Under the pieces are notes generated by a model. That model searched no databases and was not told the DNA's origin. It saw only the letters and a program-made list of their open reading frames with translations. From VBAS01 sp044867875 (GTDB taxonomy: Bacteria; Bacteroidota; Bacteroidia; Chitinophagales; Chitinophagaceae), in NCBI GenBank assembly GCA_044867875.1, contig JBIOVR010000081.1, positions 1 to 23,269 of the forward strand: a stretch of DNA of 23,269 bases, written 5' to 3'. Made by a program: the position numbers and the translations under genes. Positions 13,456 through 21,740 of the stretch are shown piece by piece. The first letter of the stretch is position 1; each line of letters starts with the position of its first letter.

Positions 13456-14619
13456 ATGAACTATATAAGGTTATCAAAATATTTTGTAACCGTCTTTTTA
13501 TTCCTTGTTTTAATAGCAATCAATAATGTTTGCCTGTCGCAGGTTACGGCTGACAGCACATCAAAAGATTCATTGTTATTAAAACAGATCGAGGAGCAAA
13601 TGAAAACTACTCCTCCGCCGGTTACGCAACAAACACGATCAGGTCTTTCATTTAATCCGGACATAGGAGTTATCGGTGATTTTCGCGGATCATATATCAG
13701 TAAAGGACAGAAAAACTTTGATCTTTATTTAAATGAAACGGAAGTTTCATTGCAGGCTACGGTAGACCCTTATGCCCGTGCTGATTTCTTTCTCTCATTT
13801 GGACGAGATCCAGAAACCGGTAAATATGGAGTAGAAGTGGAAGAAGGTTATTTGACAACTTTATCATTGCCTGCTAGGTTGCAATTGAAAGCGGGAAGAT
13901 TCAGAAGTGCAGTTGGAAGAGCGAATACTGTGCATCCTCATGCTCTTCCTTTTATTGATATGCCAAACGCCTATGTTAATTATTTTGGCGAAGAAGGATT
14001 AAAAGATGAGGGGCTATCATTAAGCTGGCTCTTACCAACAAAAGCATTTTACCAGGAAATACTTTTCCAGGTAACATCGGGGTATTCGGAATCGCCAGCG
14101 TTTGCAAGAAGTGAAGGCAATCGTTTGTTATATGTAGGGCATCTGAAGAATTTCTTTACGCTTAATGATGATAATACACTTGAATTAGGCTTAAGCGCCA
14201 TTTCTGGCCCTAATGATTCTGCAAGAGTTTCCAATATGGGTGTGGTTGACCTTACCTATAAATGGAAACCGGTAAAACTGAATACCTATCATTCTCTTAC
14301 CTGGCAAAGTGAATTTTATTTTAATCACCAACGCCTTACGGATAACTATTCAATGAGTTCATTTGGCATGTATTCATTTATTCAATACCAGTTAGCAAAA
14401 CGATGGTTCTTAACAGGTCGGTACGACTATGCACAAAAGCCGTTTGATAAAACCATTAAAGAGAATGCCTATTCATTAACGGCCGGTTGGTATGCAACCG
14501 AATTTTCAAAACTTGAATTCGAAACAAAAACAACTGATGACAACATAGATAAAAGATTTTACCAGGCATGGTTGCGCTGGATATTTGTTATTGGTGCACA
14601 TGGTGCTCATCAGTATTAA
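13456..14619 (+). CDS. Predicted outer-membrane beta-barrel protein of a metal-uptake locus
   Basis: The 387-residue product has a signal peptide (about 1-28) and a Pro/Thr-rich spacer. After that comes a long run of alternating, aromatic-rich strands typical of an outer-membrane barrel, ending in WLRWIFVIGAHGAHQY. The segment PARLQLKAGRFRSAVGRANTVHPHALPFID followed by NYFGEEGLKDEGLSLSWLLP resembles barrels encoded with zinc ABC transporters in other Gram-negatives. There is no TonB box or plug domain, so it would be a porin-like channel rather than a TonB-dependent receptor. It sits between the His/Cys-rich protein and the ZnuA-like gene, 18 bases before the latter, consistent with zinc passage across the outer membrane. 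Substrate is inferred from context. Confidence 0.75.
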   Translation: MNYIRLSKYFVTVFLFLVLIAINNVCLSQVTADSTSKDSLLLKQIEEQMKTTPPPVTQQTRSGLSFNPDIGVIGDFRGSYISKGQKNFDLYLNETEVSLQATVDPYARADFFLSFGRDPETGKYGVEVEEGYLTTLSLPARLQLKAGRFRSAVGRANTVHPHALPFIDMPNAYVNYFGEEGLKDEGLSLSWLLPTKAFYQEILFQVTSGYSESPAFARSEGNRLLYVGHLKNFFTLNDDNTLELGLSAISGPNDSARVSNMGVVDLTYKWKPVKLNTYHSLTWQSEFYFNHQRLTDNYSMSSFGMYSFIQYQLAKRWFLTGRYDYAQKPFDKTIKENAYSLTAGWYATEFSKLEFETKTTDDNIDKRFYQAWLRWIFVIGAHGAHQY

Positions 14620-14637
14620 AATTTTATATAAATAATC

Positions 14638-15540
14638 ATGAAAAAAATATCAATTCTTAGTTTGTTCCTTTTTTGTATTTCCTTTTTTTCTTTTGCGGAT
14701 ACGATCAAAATTGTGACAACCACTACCGATATGAAAAGTATCGCGGAATTTATTGGGGGAAATAAAGTCTCTGTTACTTCTATAGCTACAGGTTATCAGA
14801 ACCCGCATTTTGTAGATCCTAAGCCGAGTTATATAATTAGTTTAACAAAGGCTAATCTTTTTGTAACTGTCGGACTTGATCTTGAAACCGGTTGGTCTCC
14901 TCAATTACTTTCCAGTTCACGCAATACCAAAATTCAAAAAGGTGCGGCCGGTTATGTTGATGCTTCCGAAGGAGTAAATCTATTGCAGGTCCCGACTACC
15001 GCGAACAGGTCAGAAGGAGATATTCATATTTATGGAAATCCTCATTATTGGCTTGATCCTTTAAATGGAAAAACAATTGCAAGAAATATTGCGAATGGAT
15101 TAGAAAGAGTTGATCCATCTAATAAATCTTTTTATGAAGCAAACCTGGTGGCCTTTAATAATAAGATCGACCTAAAACTAAAAGAATGGCAAGGCAAGAT
15201 GGCTGCATACAAAGGTTCAAAGATCATCGCTTACCACAATGAGTGGGTTTATTTCGAAACAAGGTTTGGTTTACAGATCGTGGATTTTATGGAACCTAAA
15301 CCCGGTATTCCGCCAACGCCTTCACAGTTAGTGAAAGTGATAAAAGAGGTGCCAGCTAATAAAATTAAAGTGATCATCTCATCACCTTATTTTACAACTT
15401 CATCATCTGATGTGGTGGCAAAACAAACAGGAGTAAAGGAATTAACGCTGGCAACGTCTGTTGGCGCTTTTGATTCAGTAAAAGATTATTTTGGTTTGTT
15501 TGATTATAATATTGATCATTTAATAGCAGTGCTTAAATAA
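14638..15540 (+). CDS. ZnuA/TroA-type metal ABC transporter substrate-binding protein
   Basis: Captures Zn2+ or Mn2+ in the periplasm for an ABC importer. The 300-residue protein has a signal peptide cleaved after about Ala20 with no lipobox, so it is soluble. Three metal-ligand histidines of the cluster 9 family stand in their usual settings: His57 (NPHFVDPKPS), His136 (GNPHYWLDP) and His200 (AYHNEWVYF). The fourth, C-terminal Asp of canonical members is not obvious, since the segment reads ATSVGAFDSVKDYF. The long His/Asp-rich loop of E. coli ZnuA is missing. It lies 18 bases after the barrel gene and 16 before the permease gene, in one operon. Zinc is favoured over manganese because of the three His and the operator, but this is not proven. 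Confidence 0.88.
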   Translation: MKKISILSLFLFCISFFSFADTIKIVTTTTDMKSIAEFIGGNKVSVTSIATGYQNPHFVDPKPSYIISLTKANLFVTVGLDLETGWSPQLLSSSRNTKIQKGAAGYVDASEGVNLLQVPTTANRSEGDIHIYGNPHYWLDPLNGKTIARNIANGLERVDPSNKSFYEANLVAFNNKIDLKLKEWQGKMAAYKGSKIIAYHNEWVYFETRFGLQIVDFMEPKPGIPPTPSQLVKVIKEVPANKIKVIISSPYFTTSSSDVVAKQTGVKELTLATSVGAFDSVKDYFGLFDYNIDHLIAVLK

Positions 15541-15556
15541 ATTTAAACTAACTCTT

Positions 15557-16384
15557 ATGTTCGATATGTTTCAATTACCATTCATGGTACAGGCATTTGT
15601 TGCCGCCGTTATCACAGGTGTATTATTGTCTTATATGGGTGTGCATGTTGTTGGACGGGGAATTGTTTTTGTTGATCTTGCTCTTGGACAAATATCATCA
15701 TTGGGAGTGGCGTTTGCTGCTTTTATTGGTACTGGTGTTACTTCCATTCCGCTGATATTTACTTTAGTTGGTGCACTGTTGATGTCATTCATTAGTATCA
15801 GTGACAAAAGATTAAAACAGGAAGCGATCATTGGTATCTTATATGCATTTGCATCGGCATTAACAGTACTCCTGATCTCAAAAACACCACACGGTGATTC
15901 AGATATCCAGGAAGTACTTTTCGGAAATATTTTATCAACAAGCTGGGAACAGATAAAACTGCTCGGAATAATTTTTGGTGGAATAGCATTACTGCAACTG
16001 GTTTTTTTCAAGAAATTCTTTTCACTGACAAGAGCATTTGAAAATGGTGATACTAGTGTAGGAATATTTAATATCTGGAATTTTCTTTTTTATATTTCAA
16101 TTGGTCTTGCCATTGTATTTGCTGTAAAAATTAATGGAGTAATACCTGTTTTCTCTTTCCTGATCATTCCGGCCGTCTCAGCTATTATGATCTCAAAGAA
16201 TAATACGATAGTTTTTATTATTGCGATCATCATAAGTGTACTTGCCAGTTTCTTTGGCCTTGATTTTTCCTTTCATTATGATTTTCCAGCGGGATCATCG
16301 ATCGTTGCAGTCCTTGGTGGGATTTTTATTTTAGCGTCTATAATAAAACTTGTAAAAGGCTTGATCTTTAAAGTTGATTCCTAA
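15557..16384 (+). CDS. ZnuB-type metal ABC transporter permease
   Basis: A 275-residue inner-membrane protein with about eight hydrophobic helices. It has the family start FMVQAFVAAVITGVLLSYMGVHVVGRGIVFVDLALGQISSLGVA, where the D-x-A-L-x-x-x-x-x-x-G pattern is typical of ABC-3 metal permeases. The middle segment HGDSDIQEVLFGNIL and the C-terminal FSFLIIPAVSAIMI also fit. It would pass the metal delivered by the ZnuA-like protein into the cytoplasm, driven by an ATPase. No ATPase gene follows or precedes it in this window, so the energising subunit must be encoded elsewhere or be shared. The stop is followed by the second copy of the GGAGCGTCGCAAC element. Confidence 0.9.
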   Translation: MFDMFQLPFMVQAFVAAVITGVLLSYMGVHVVGRGIVFVDLALGQISSLGVAFAAFIGTGVTSIPLIFTLVGALLMSFISISDKRLKQEAIIGILYAFASALTVLLISKTPHGDSDIQEVLFGNILSTSWEQIKLLGIIFGGIALLQLVFFKKFFSLTRAFENGDTSVGIFNIWNFLFYISIGLAIVFAVKINGVIPVFSFLIIPAVSAIMISKNNTIVFIIAIIISVLASFFGLDFSFHYDFPAGSSIVAVLGGIFILASIIKLVKGLIFKVDS

Positions 16385-16413
16385 AGTGATGATAAGAGAA
16401 CAGAACCCTGAAA

Positions 16414-16458
16414 GGAGCGTCGCAACGAAAGTTTAATAGTAGCAATTAAGCCCGGGTA
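16414..16458 (+). repeat. Dispersed intergenic repeat, copy 2 (GGAGCGTCGCAAC element)
   Basis: GGAGCGTCGCAAC (16414-16426) is identical to 1079-1091. The next 30 bases keep AAAG, T-rich, AAT, AG, GC, AAGC and GG in the same order, with small gaps. It starts 29 bases after the permease stop codon, in the same orientation as that gene. Function unknown. Confidence 0.6.
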
Positions 16459-16504
16459 ATAAATATTTTTATCATAGTTAAGAAAAGCTGTAATACTTTT
16501 AAGT

Positions 16505-16951
16505 ATGGAAATTACTTTCAATACGCCGGCATTGCTTTTTCCCGCTATTAGCTTGTTATTGCTGGCATATACAAACCGTTTCCTGGCATTAGCCAACCTT
16601 GTAAGGCGTTTGCACGATGAGTATAAAAGAGGGGAGAAGAGCTCCGGTATAATATACCAAATACAAAGTTTAAGACGAAGACTAATACTGGTAAGATACA
16701 TGCAGGGTTTAGGGGTTTTCAGTTTTGTTTGTTGCGTGGTAACAATGTATAGTATCTATAGTGAGTGGCAGGGAGCTGCAAAATATATTTTTGCTGTGAG
16801 TTTGCTTAGCTTATTGACATCTTTAATTATTTCACTGATCGAGATAGCACAAAGCACGAAGGCCATTGAAGTAGAGCTGAGTGATATTGAGGAATTGCAA
16901 AAGTCAAACTTCTTTACAGACCTTTGGAAAGGGAAAGAAGAGAAGAAATAA
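16505..16951 (+). CDS. DUF2721 family membrane protein
   Basis: A 148-residue protein beginning MEITFNTPALLFPAISLLLLAYTNRFLALANLVR, the hallmark of DUF2721. Predicted helices lie at about 8-26, 66-90 and 95-118; the stretch between the first two is basic (RRLHDEYKRGE, SLRRRLILVRY). The C-terminus is a charged helix (VELSDIEELQKS). The family has no known biochemical role. The ATG of the next gene follows its stop by two bases, so the two are probably co-translated. A TACTTTTA box lies almost directly before the start codon; if it is a -7 the transcript would be nearly leaderless. Confidence 0.85.
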   Translation: MEITFNTPALLFPAISLLLLAYTNRFLALANLVRRLHDEYKRGEKSSGIIYQIQSLRRRLILVRYMQGLGVFSFVCCVVTMYSIYSEWQGAAKYIFAVSLLSLLTSLIISLIEIAQSTKAIEVELSDIEELQKSNFFTDLWKGKEEKK

Positions 16952-16953
16952 CA

Positions 16954-17385
16954 ATGAAAAGATATTTTTATTTTATAGGAATGCTCGTTTTAACAAGTGT
17001 GATCCTGGTATCTTGCTCAAAAGTTGGAAGTCCCGGAGAAGAAACTCTTGATGCGATCGATCAAAACGATGATGTATTACCAACGATCACTATTTCAAAA
17101 CCTACGGCCAACCAGGTATACGTAAGCGGCGATTCAATAATTGTAGAAGGTAAAGTGACTGATGATAAAATAGTCTATAAAGGAAAAGCGCAAATAAAAA
17201 ATGATTCTAACAATTTGGTAGTGGCAGATAACTATTATGAGAGTCATTTTTTACAAGCTATCAATTTCAGGCTTGCTTATAAAGCAGTAGTAACTGTGCC
17301 AACTGATTTTAGTGTTCTTGTAGAATTCCAGGATCATGGAGCTAATACTTCTACCGCAACAATAAAAGTAAAAGTGAATCTTTAA
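16954..17385 (+). CDS. Predicted lipoprotein with an Ig-like beta domain
   Basis: A 143-residue protein with a lipoprotein signal (MKRYFYFIGMLVLTSVILVSC, Cys21 lipidated). An acidic linker follows, then about 100 residues of beta pattern beginning PTITISKPTANQVYVSGDSI, which looks like a bacterial Ig-like fold. I cannot name a family with confidence. I chose the ATG at 16954, two bases after the DUF2721 stop; an upstream in-frame ATG at 16924 lies inside that gene and would spoil the signal peptide. It would sit in the outer or inner membrane facing the periplasm, or on the surface. The 3' end overlaps the rhodanese gene on the other strand by four bases. Confidence 0.78.
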   Translation: MKRYFYFIGMLVLTSVILVSCSKVGSPGEETLDAIDQNDDVLPTITISKPTANQVYVSGDSIIVEGKVTDDKIVYKGKAQIKNDSNNLVVADNYYESHFLQAINFRLAYKAVVTVPTDFSVLVEFQDHGANTSTATIKVKVNL

Positions 17386-17687
17386 AGCTTGTTGATCATT
17401 TTTAAAACAGACTCCCAGCTTCCTCCATTATAAACTTCCGGCAGACCTGCTGACTTTAATATATTTTTTGCTGTATTGCTGCGCATTCCTGACTCGCAAC
17501 AAACGATAACCGGTTTTTTCATTGATCTTATTCTCTCAATACTTGCGGAGATCCTGTCGACCGGAATATTAATTGAACGGGGAATTCTTCCATTGTCATA
17601 TTCATGCGGCGTTCTTACATCAATAATGACAGCACCTTTTTTTATCGCTTCTTTAATATTATTTTTTCCAAATAAAAAACCAAACAT
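17382..17687 (-). CDS. Single-domain rhodanese-like protein
   Basis: A 101-residue single rhodanese domain. IIDVRTPHEYDNGRIPRSINIP is the family's CH2A-like element, and the active loop is CESGMRS, with catalytic Cys64 and Arg69. It could transfer sulfane sulfur between small thiols or proteins; the acceptor is unknown. There is no signal peptide, although the first residues (MFGFLFGKN) are hydrophobic; it is probably cytoplasmic. It starts 25 bases after the stop of the ABC exporter gene on the same strand and is likely its operon partner. The 3' end overlaps the lipoprotein gene tail to tail. Confidence 0.92.
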   Translation of the reverse strand: MFGFLFGKNNIKEAIKKGAVIIDVRTPHEYDNGRIPRSINIPVDRISASIERIRSMKKPVIVCCESGMRSNTAKNILKSAGLPEVYNGGSWESVLKMINKL

Positions 17688-17712
17688 GGTGATCTGTTTC
17701 CTTTTTAAACAA

Positions 17713-19560
17713 TTATGCTGCTGTTAATTTTTTTCTTTCACCAATTTGCTGGCGCCACATCGCATAATACAACCCTTTTTCTTCCAATAAATTTTCGTGA
17801 CTACCGGTTTCCACTACATCGCCCTTTTCCAATACATAAATTCTGTCTGCATGCATGATGGTCGATAGACGGTGAGCAATAAGAATAGTGACCTGGTTGC
17901 CGGTAGTTGACACATCTCTTATCGTTGTTGTTATTTCTTCCTCGGTCAATGAATCAAGTGATGAAGTTGCTTCATCAAAGATCAATAACCTTGGTCTGCG
18001 CAAAAGTGCTCTTGCAATGGATAATCTTTGTTTTTCTCCGCCTGATAATTTTAATCCACCCTCACCAATCATTGTTTCTAATCCTTTTTCAGCTCTTGAT
18101 AACAGATTTTGACAAGATGCTTTATTAAGTACATCATATAATTCTTCTTCAGGCGCAGCCGGATTTACAAACATTAAGTTTTCCCTTATCGTACCCGAAA
18201 AAAGTTGTGTGTCCTGTGTTACAAATCCAATCTGGTTACGCAGATCATCAAAGTTGATATTGTTCTCGTCAATGCCATTGTAAAGAATTTTTCCTTGTTG
18301 CGGACGATACAATCCAACCAATAACTTCATCAATGTTGTTTTGCCAGAACCAGATGGTCCGACAAAAGCAATGGTTTCTCCTGTCTTTACTTTAAAACTA
18401 ATATCATTAATGGCATGTTGTGATGCTGTGTGGTGTTTGAAACCAACATGATCAAATTCTAAATGTTCTATGGTACCGAGATGTTTTGGATTTGCAGGTT
18501 GTGGCTCTGGTGCTTTTTTCATCAGGTTGCCAAAATTTTCCAATGATGCCTGCGCCTCACGATAGGAGAGGATAATATTACCGATCTCCTGTAAAGGCCC
18601 GAATACAAAGAATGAAAAAATTTGCATGGTTACTAATTGTCCCGCATCCATTCGGCCGCCATAAATAAGATACATCAGCATAAAAAGAATTACCTGACGA
18701 AGCGTATTTACAAATGTGCCCTGTACAAAACTTATGCTGCGAATACGTTTTACCTTGGTTAGCTCAAGACCGAGAATTTTAAATGTATTCTTGTTCAACC
18801 GGCTTACTTCCTGTTGAGTCAATCCAAGACTTTTTACCAGTTCAATATTTCTCAATGATTCAGTAGTAGCTCCGGCAAGTGCAGTAGTTTGTCCAACAAT
18901 GTTTTTTTGAATGATCTTTACTTTCTTACTCAGCAAATTTGAAATAATGGTAAGCAAAAAAATACCGCCGAAATAAATTATAGGAAGGCTCCAATGAATT
19001 GTGGTGGCATATATAGCAACAAATACGATCCCAATAATAACAGGAAAAAGGATATTGATAAATGCAGATACAAATTTCTCCGTGTCAATTCTTACTTTTT
19101 GTAATATGCTTAATGTTTCACCGCTTCGGGCATCTTCAAATTCCTGGTAAGGAAGTTTCATAGCATGTTGTAATCCTTGTGTAAAAACTGTAGCGCCGAA
19201 CTTTTGTGTAATAAGATTTAAAAAATAATCCTGGAAAGCTTTGGCAATTCGGCTGATCATAGCAACAGAAATAGAAGCAAGCAAAAGCCAGATAACACCA
19301 TAATAATGGCGCAATACAGGAGTTTTGGTAACGATTCCTTTTGTATCAACTTTTATATCAATGTCAGTGATTTTGTCATTCATAAAAAGAAATGCATTCC
19401 AGTCAAATGCTTTTACGTTTTTATGGTAGTTAGCCAGGTTGATCAGCTTTCCCAAAATGATCGGATCAAATAAAGAAAAACCGATATTGATGGCAGCGAG
19501 GAAAAGCACCAGTATCACTAACCATTTATATGGTTTCAGGTATTGAACAAGAATTTTCAT
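17713..19560 (-). CDS. ABC transporter half-molecule (permease fused to ATPase), MsbA-like exporter
   Basis: A 615-residue type IV ABC exporter half, expected to dimerise in the inner membrane. The membrane domain (about 1-330) is followed by a nucleotide-binding domain. The latter has Walker A GPSGSGKTT near 400-408, signature LSGGEKQR near 503-510, Walker B LLIFDEATSSLD near 524-534 and the switch His in IAHRLSTI near 562. The first extracytoplasmic loop (about 45-88) is longer than in MsbA and lysine/aspartate-rich. LPYQEFEDARSGETLSILQKVR is the coupling segment. The substrate cannot be deduced; lipid or drug export is typical. A weak -7-like box (TATATTCG on minus, 19585-19592) lies upstream. 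It is followed by the rhodanese gene. Confidence 0.92.
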   Translation of the reverse strand: MKILVQYLKPYKWLVILVLFLAAINIGFSLFDPIILGKLINLANYHKNVKAFDWNAFLFMNDKITDIDIKVDTKGIVTKTPVLRHYYGVIWLLLASISVAMISRIAKAFQDYFLNLITQKFGATVFTQGLQHAMKLPYQEFEDARSGETLSILQKVRIDTEKFVSAFINILFPVIIGIVFVAIYATTIHWSLPIIYFGGIFLLTIISNLLSKKVKIIQKNIVGQTTALAGATTESLRNIELVKSLGLTQQEVSRLNKNTFKILGLELTKVKRIRSISFVQGTFVNTLRQVILFMLMYLIYGGRMDAGQLVTMQIFSFFVFGPLQEIGNIILSYREAQASLENFGNLMKKAPEPQPANPKHLGTIEHLEFDHVGFKHHTASQHAINDISFKVKTGETIAFVGPSGSGKTTLMKLLVGLYRPQQGKILYNGIDENNINFDDLRNQIGFVTQDTQLFSGTIRENLMFVNPAAPEEELYDVLNKASCQNLLSRAEKGLETMIGEGGLKLSGGEKQRLSIARALLRRPRLLIFDEATSSLDSLTEEEITTTIRDVSTTGNQVTILIAHRLSTIMHADRIYVLEKGDVVETGSHENLLEEKGLYYAMWRQQIGERKKLTAA

Positions 19561-19645
19561 ATGTAATTTTCAAAAATTAGTCAACGAATATACGAATCTA
19601 TAAAAGTTCATGTTTTTGATATGAGGAAATGTGGCCTGATAAAGG

Positions 19646-20410
19646 TCAGTTGCCGGTTAAGGATTCTATTTTTCCTTTAAAAGCAGAAAGTTGGTTAAAA
19701 AGTTTGGGATATGATATATAACCTTTTATCTGGTTTGTGCAGATCATATAGGATAAAAGATTATCGGGATTAAACCTTACAGGTTGTTGACACTGCAACA
19801 ACTTTTTTGCTCCTTCCAAAGTGACGCTATAAGCATGTGTACAATCATGAAAACCCGCGATAGCAATATGTTTGGTAAAATTTCGGGGATAATAATTGAA
19901 ATACATCTTCCTGTTTAATTTTAACTGGGCATGTACGGGAAAGATTTTAAAAATTGTTTGCTTAAGTTTTTGCTTCCAACCGAATTCTTCATTTTTTTCA
20001 TATCCAAGATAAAACAGTTCCCAGTCACCAGGCAATTCATCTATTATTTCCTGAAAGTATTTTAGATTAGGAACTATCGGCACCACATCATCTTCCAATA
20101 TCAATGTTTTTTTGTATCCATTTCGTATGATTTCTTTATAGATACCCACATGTCCCAGTGAGCAGCATAACATTCCCAAGTTGATCTCCTCCGGGTTTTT
20201 ATAAAAAAGATGGTACTGATCGCTGCTGTATAACCCAAGATCCTTTATTTTTTCCAAAGAGGTTTCTTCTTTATCGACGCCCCAGAAATATTCGAAGTCC
20301 AATCCTTTCAGCACATTATCGATATAACCCTTTCTTTCGGAAGCACGATGCAACGAAAGAACATATATCTTATCATAATAATTATTAAGAAGCCGGAAAT
20401 ATTCTTGCAT
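19646..20410 (-). CDS. Glycosyltransferase family 25 protein
   Basis: A 254-residue protein with the GT25 marks. DKIYVLSLHRASERKGYI near the N-terminus is the conserved I-x-L-x-R-x-x-x-R start. CSLGHVGIYKEII follows, then the acidic metal/nucleotide motif LILEDDV at about 103-109, and HAYSVTLEGAKKLL towards the C-terminus. GT25 enzymes add sugars (often galactose) to lipopolysaccharide or to proteins. There is no signal or membrane helix, so it should act on the cytoplasmic side. It has its own probable promoter and does not overlap its neighbours. It groups with the GT-B glycosyltransferase and the FkbM methyltransferase in a small surface-glycan cluster. Confidence 0.88.
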   Translation of the reverse strand: MQEYFRLLNNYYDKIYVLSLHRASERKGYIDNVLKGLDFEYFWGVDKEETSLEKIKDLGLYSSDQYHLFYKNPEEINLGMLCCSLGHVGIYKEIIRNGYKKTLILEDDVVPIVPNLKYFQEIIDELPGDWELFYLGYEKNEEFGWKQKLKQTIFKIFPVHAQLKLNRKMYFNYYPRNFTKHIAIAGFHDCTHAYSVTLEGAKKLLQCQQPVRFNPDNLLSYMICTNQIKGYISYPKLFNQLSAFKGKIESLTGN

Positions 20411-20425
20411 TAGGTAGTATTACTG

Positions 20426-20452
20426 TAAAGATAAAGGGAGGAATTCAGACAA
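20426..20452 (-). promoter_or_regulatory. Predicted promoter of the GT25 gene
   Basis: On the minus strand TATCTTTA (20426-20433) is one mismatch from TAnnTTTG, with TTG (20450-20452) 16 bases upstream. The leader would be about 12 bases. Confidence 0.42.
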
Positions 20453-20603
20453 TTAGTTTCTCTTTATTCATCAAAAATTGTGCTTACCCAATTTTGGAGA
20501 GAGTATTTAGTTAGGATTTCAGCAGGAAGAAGAACGAAAAGAGCAGCGGATTATGGAAATTATATATGCTCGTAATATTTGCTTAGTATTTCCCAATAAG
20601 ATT

Positions 20604-21740
20604 TCATTCATTCTTCGTTTCATTTGATGAAATGCCTGCCAGGTTCAAAAAATATTCTACCGGGTCCCCGGGATATTTTTGCCTGAAGATTCTGTACGAT
20701 TCTTTTCCCATTTCTTCCAGGTTGTTTCGGTTTTGCCATGCATTTTCCAGTACCCGGTCTATTTCCTCAAAACAAACTTTTTTCGCTATCCATCCATTTA
20801 CTCCTTCATTGATCCATAATGGCATATCACCAACATCACTTGCAATAATTGCTCTTGACATAGCCAGGGCTTCTGTTATGGAAATAGGCATTGCATCAAT
20901 AAGTGTAAGCTGCAATAATACATGTGAATTAGTCAATACTTCCTTTACATCTTTAGTAAAACCTTTCAAAAAAACTTTTGACGAAAGTCCTGTATCAGTA
21001 ATCAATTTTTCTAAGATTTGTTTGTCTTTACCATTACCATAAATATTCAGCGTGTAATTCCTGGTTTTCCATTTTTCTGCTGACAGGGTTTTTATCAGCA
21101 CATCCTGGGCTTTGCGTTTTACATCCAATTCTGCAAGTACTGTAAAAACCAGTTTACTTTCTGCTGGTGTTGTAAAAGGGGTTTGGTAACCCGGCAATTG
21201 AATGGTAACAGGGTTAAACAGGACATAATTCCGGGGTATATCCAGGTTGCAAGTGTCTTTTATTACAGAAAAAATACGAGCAGCTGCACCAATGTTTTTC
21301 TCTGCATTCAACACCCAATTATGAAGTGACTTTATTTTATTGCTCTGCAATTTTTCTAGCGTATCATAATTATGAAAAAGTAATACATAAGGCGGGAGTC
21401 TTTGGTATAGTTTTTTAAAAGGGCCATGAACAACATCTTTCCAACCTCCCTGGTTAACTATTGCTTTTTTATAATCAGAAAATGGAATTGAATACAATGC
21501 CTTATTTACTTTGTATTTTCCCCACAAAGATTTGGTTTCTGATTTTCCTGGTAGCAAGTATAGTTTACAACCGGCTTTTTGTAATTGATGCAGCTTTTCC
21601 TCTTTCTCCTTCCAGTTGAAACAGCACACACCCACATTGTGACTTTTGCCGGCAAGGTGCAATGCTGATTTATACCATAGCTCTTCGCTGCCTCCCCAGG
21701 CTGTGCCATTCATTACTGAAATAAAGAGAACTGAATCCAT
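20604..21740 (-). CDS. GT-B fold glycosyltransferase (GT4-like)
   Basis: A 378-residue protein with a GT-B layout. The N-terminal Rossmann half starts SVLFISVMNGTAWGGSEELWY, where the GGSE motif is typical of acceptor-side binding in GT4. The C-terminal half has VFTVLAELDVKRKAQDVLIK, LNIYGNGKDKQILEKLI, VFLKGFTKDVKEVL and the donor-binding segment ITEALAMSRAIIASDVGDMPLWI. It should move a sugar from a nucleotide donor to a cell-surface glycan in the cytoplasm or at the inner membrane. The exact sugar is unknown. It lies head to head with the FkbM methyltransferase gene with 100 bases between, and a 20-codon ORF ends seven bases before its start. Confidence 0.87.
   Translation of the reverse strand: MDSVLFISVMNGTAWGGSEELWYKSALHLAGKSHNVGVCCFNWKEKEEKLHQLQKAGCKLYLLPGKSETKSLWGKYKVNKALYSIPFSDYKKAIVNQGGWKDVVHGPFKKLYQRLPPYVLLFHNYDTLEKLQSNKIKSLHNWVLNAEKNIGAAARIFSVIKDTCNLDIPRNYVLFNPVTIQLPGYQTPFTTPAESKLVFTVLAELDVKRKAQDVLIKTLSAEKWKTRNYTLNIYGNGKDKQILEKLITDTGLSSKVFLKGFTKDVKEVLTNSHVLLQLTLIDAMPISITEALAMSRAIIASDVGDMPLWINEGVNGWIAKKVCFEEIDRVLENAWQNRNNLEEMGKESYRIFRQKYPGDPVEYFLNLAGISSNETKNE

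Noticed and set aside
16381..16701. Minus-strand open frame of 106 codons opposite the DUF2721 gene
   Set aside because: The plus-strand frame is a recognised family with normal start and membrane pattern; the opposite frame runs through the repeat element and reads as random sequence.
17713..19560. The ABC exporter ATPase domain as the missing ATPase of the metal importer
   Set aside because: It is fused to an exporter membrane domain, lies on the other strand and belongs to the MsbA-like exporter class, which does not energise ZnuB-type permeases.
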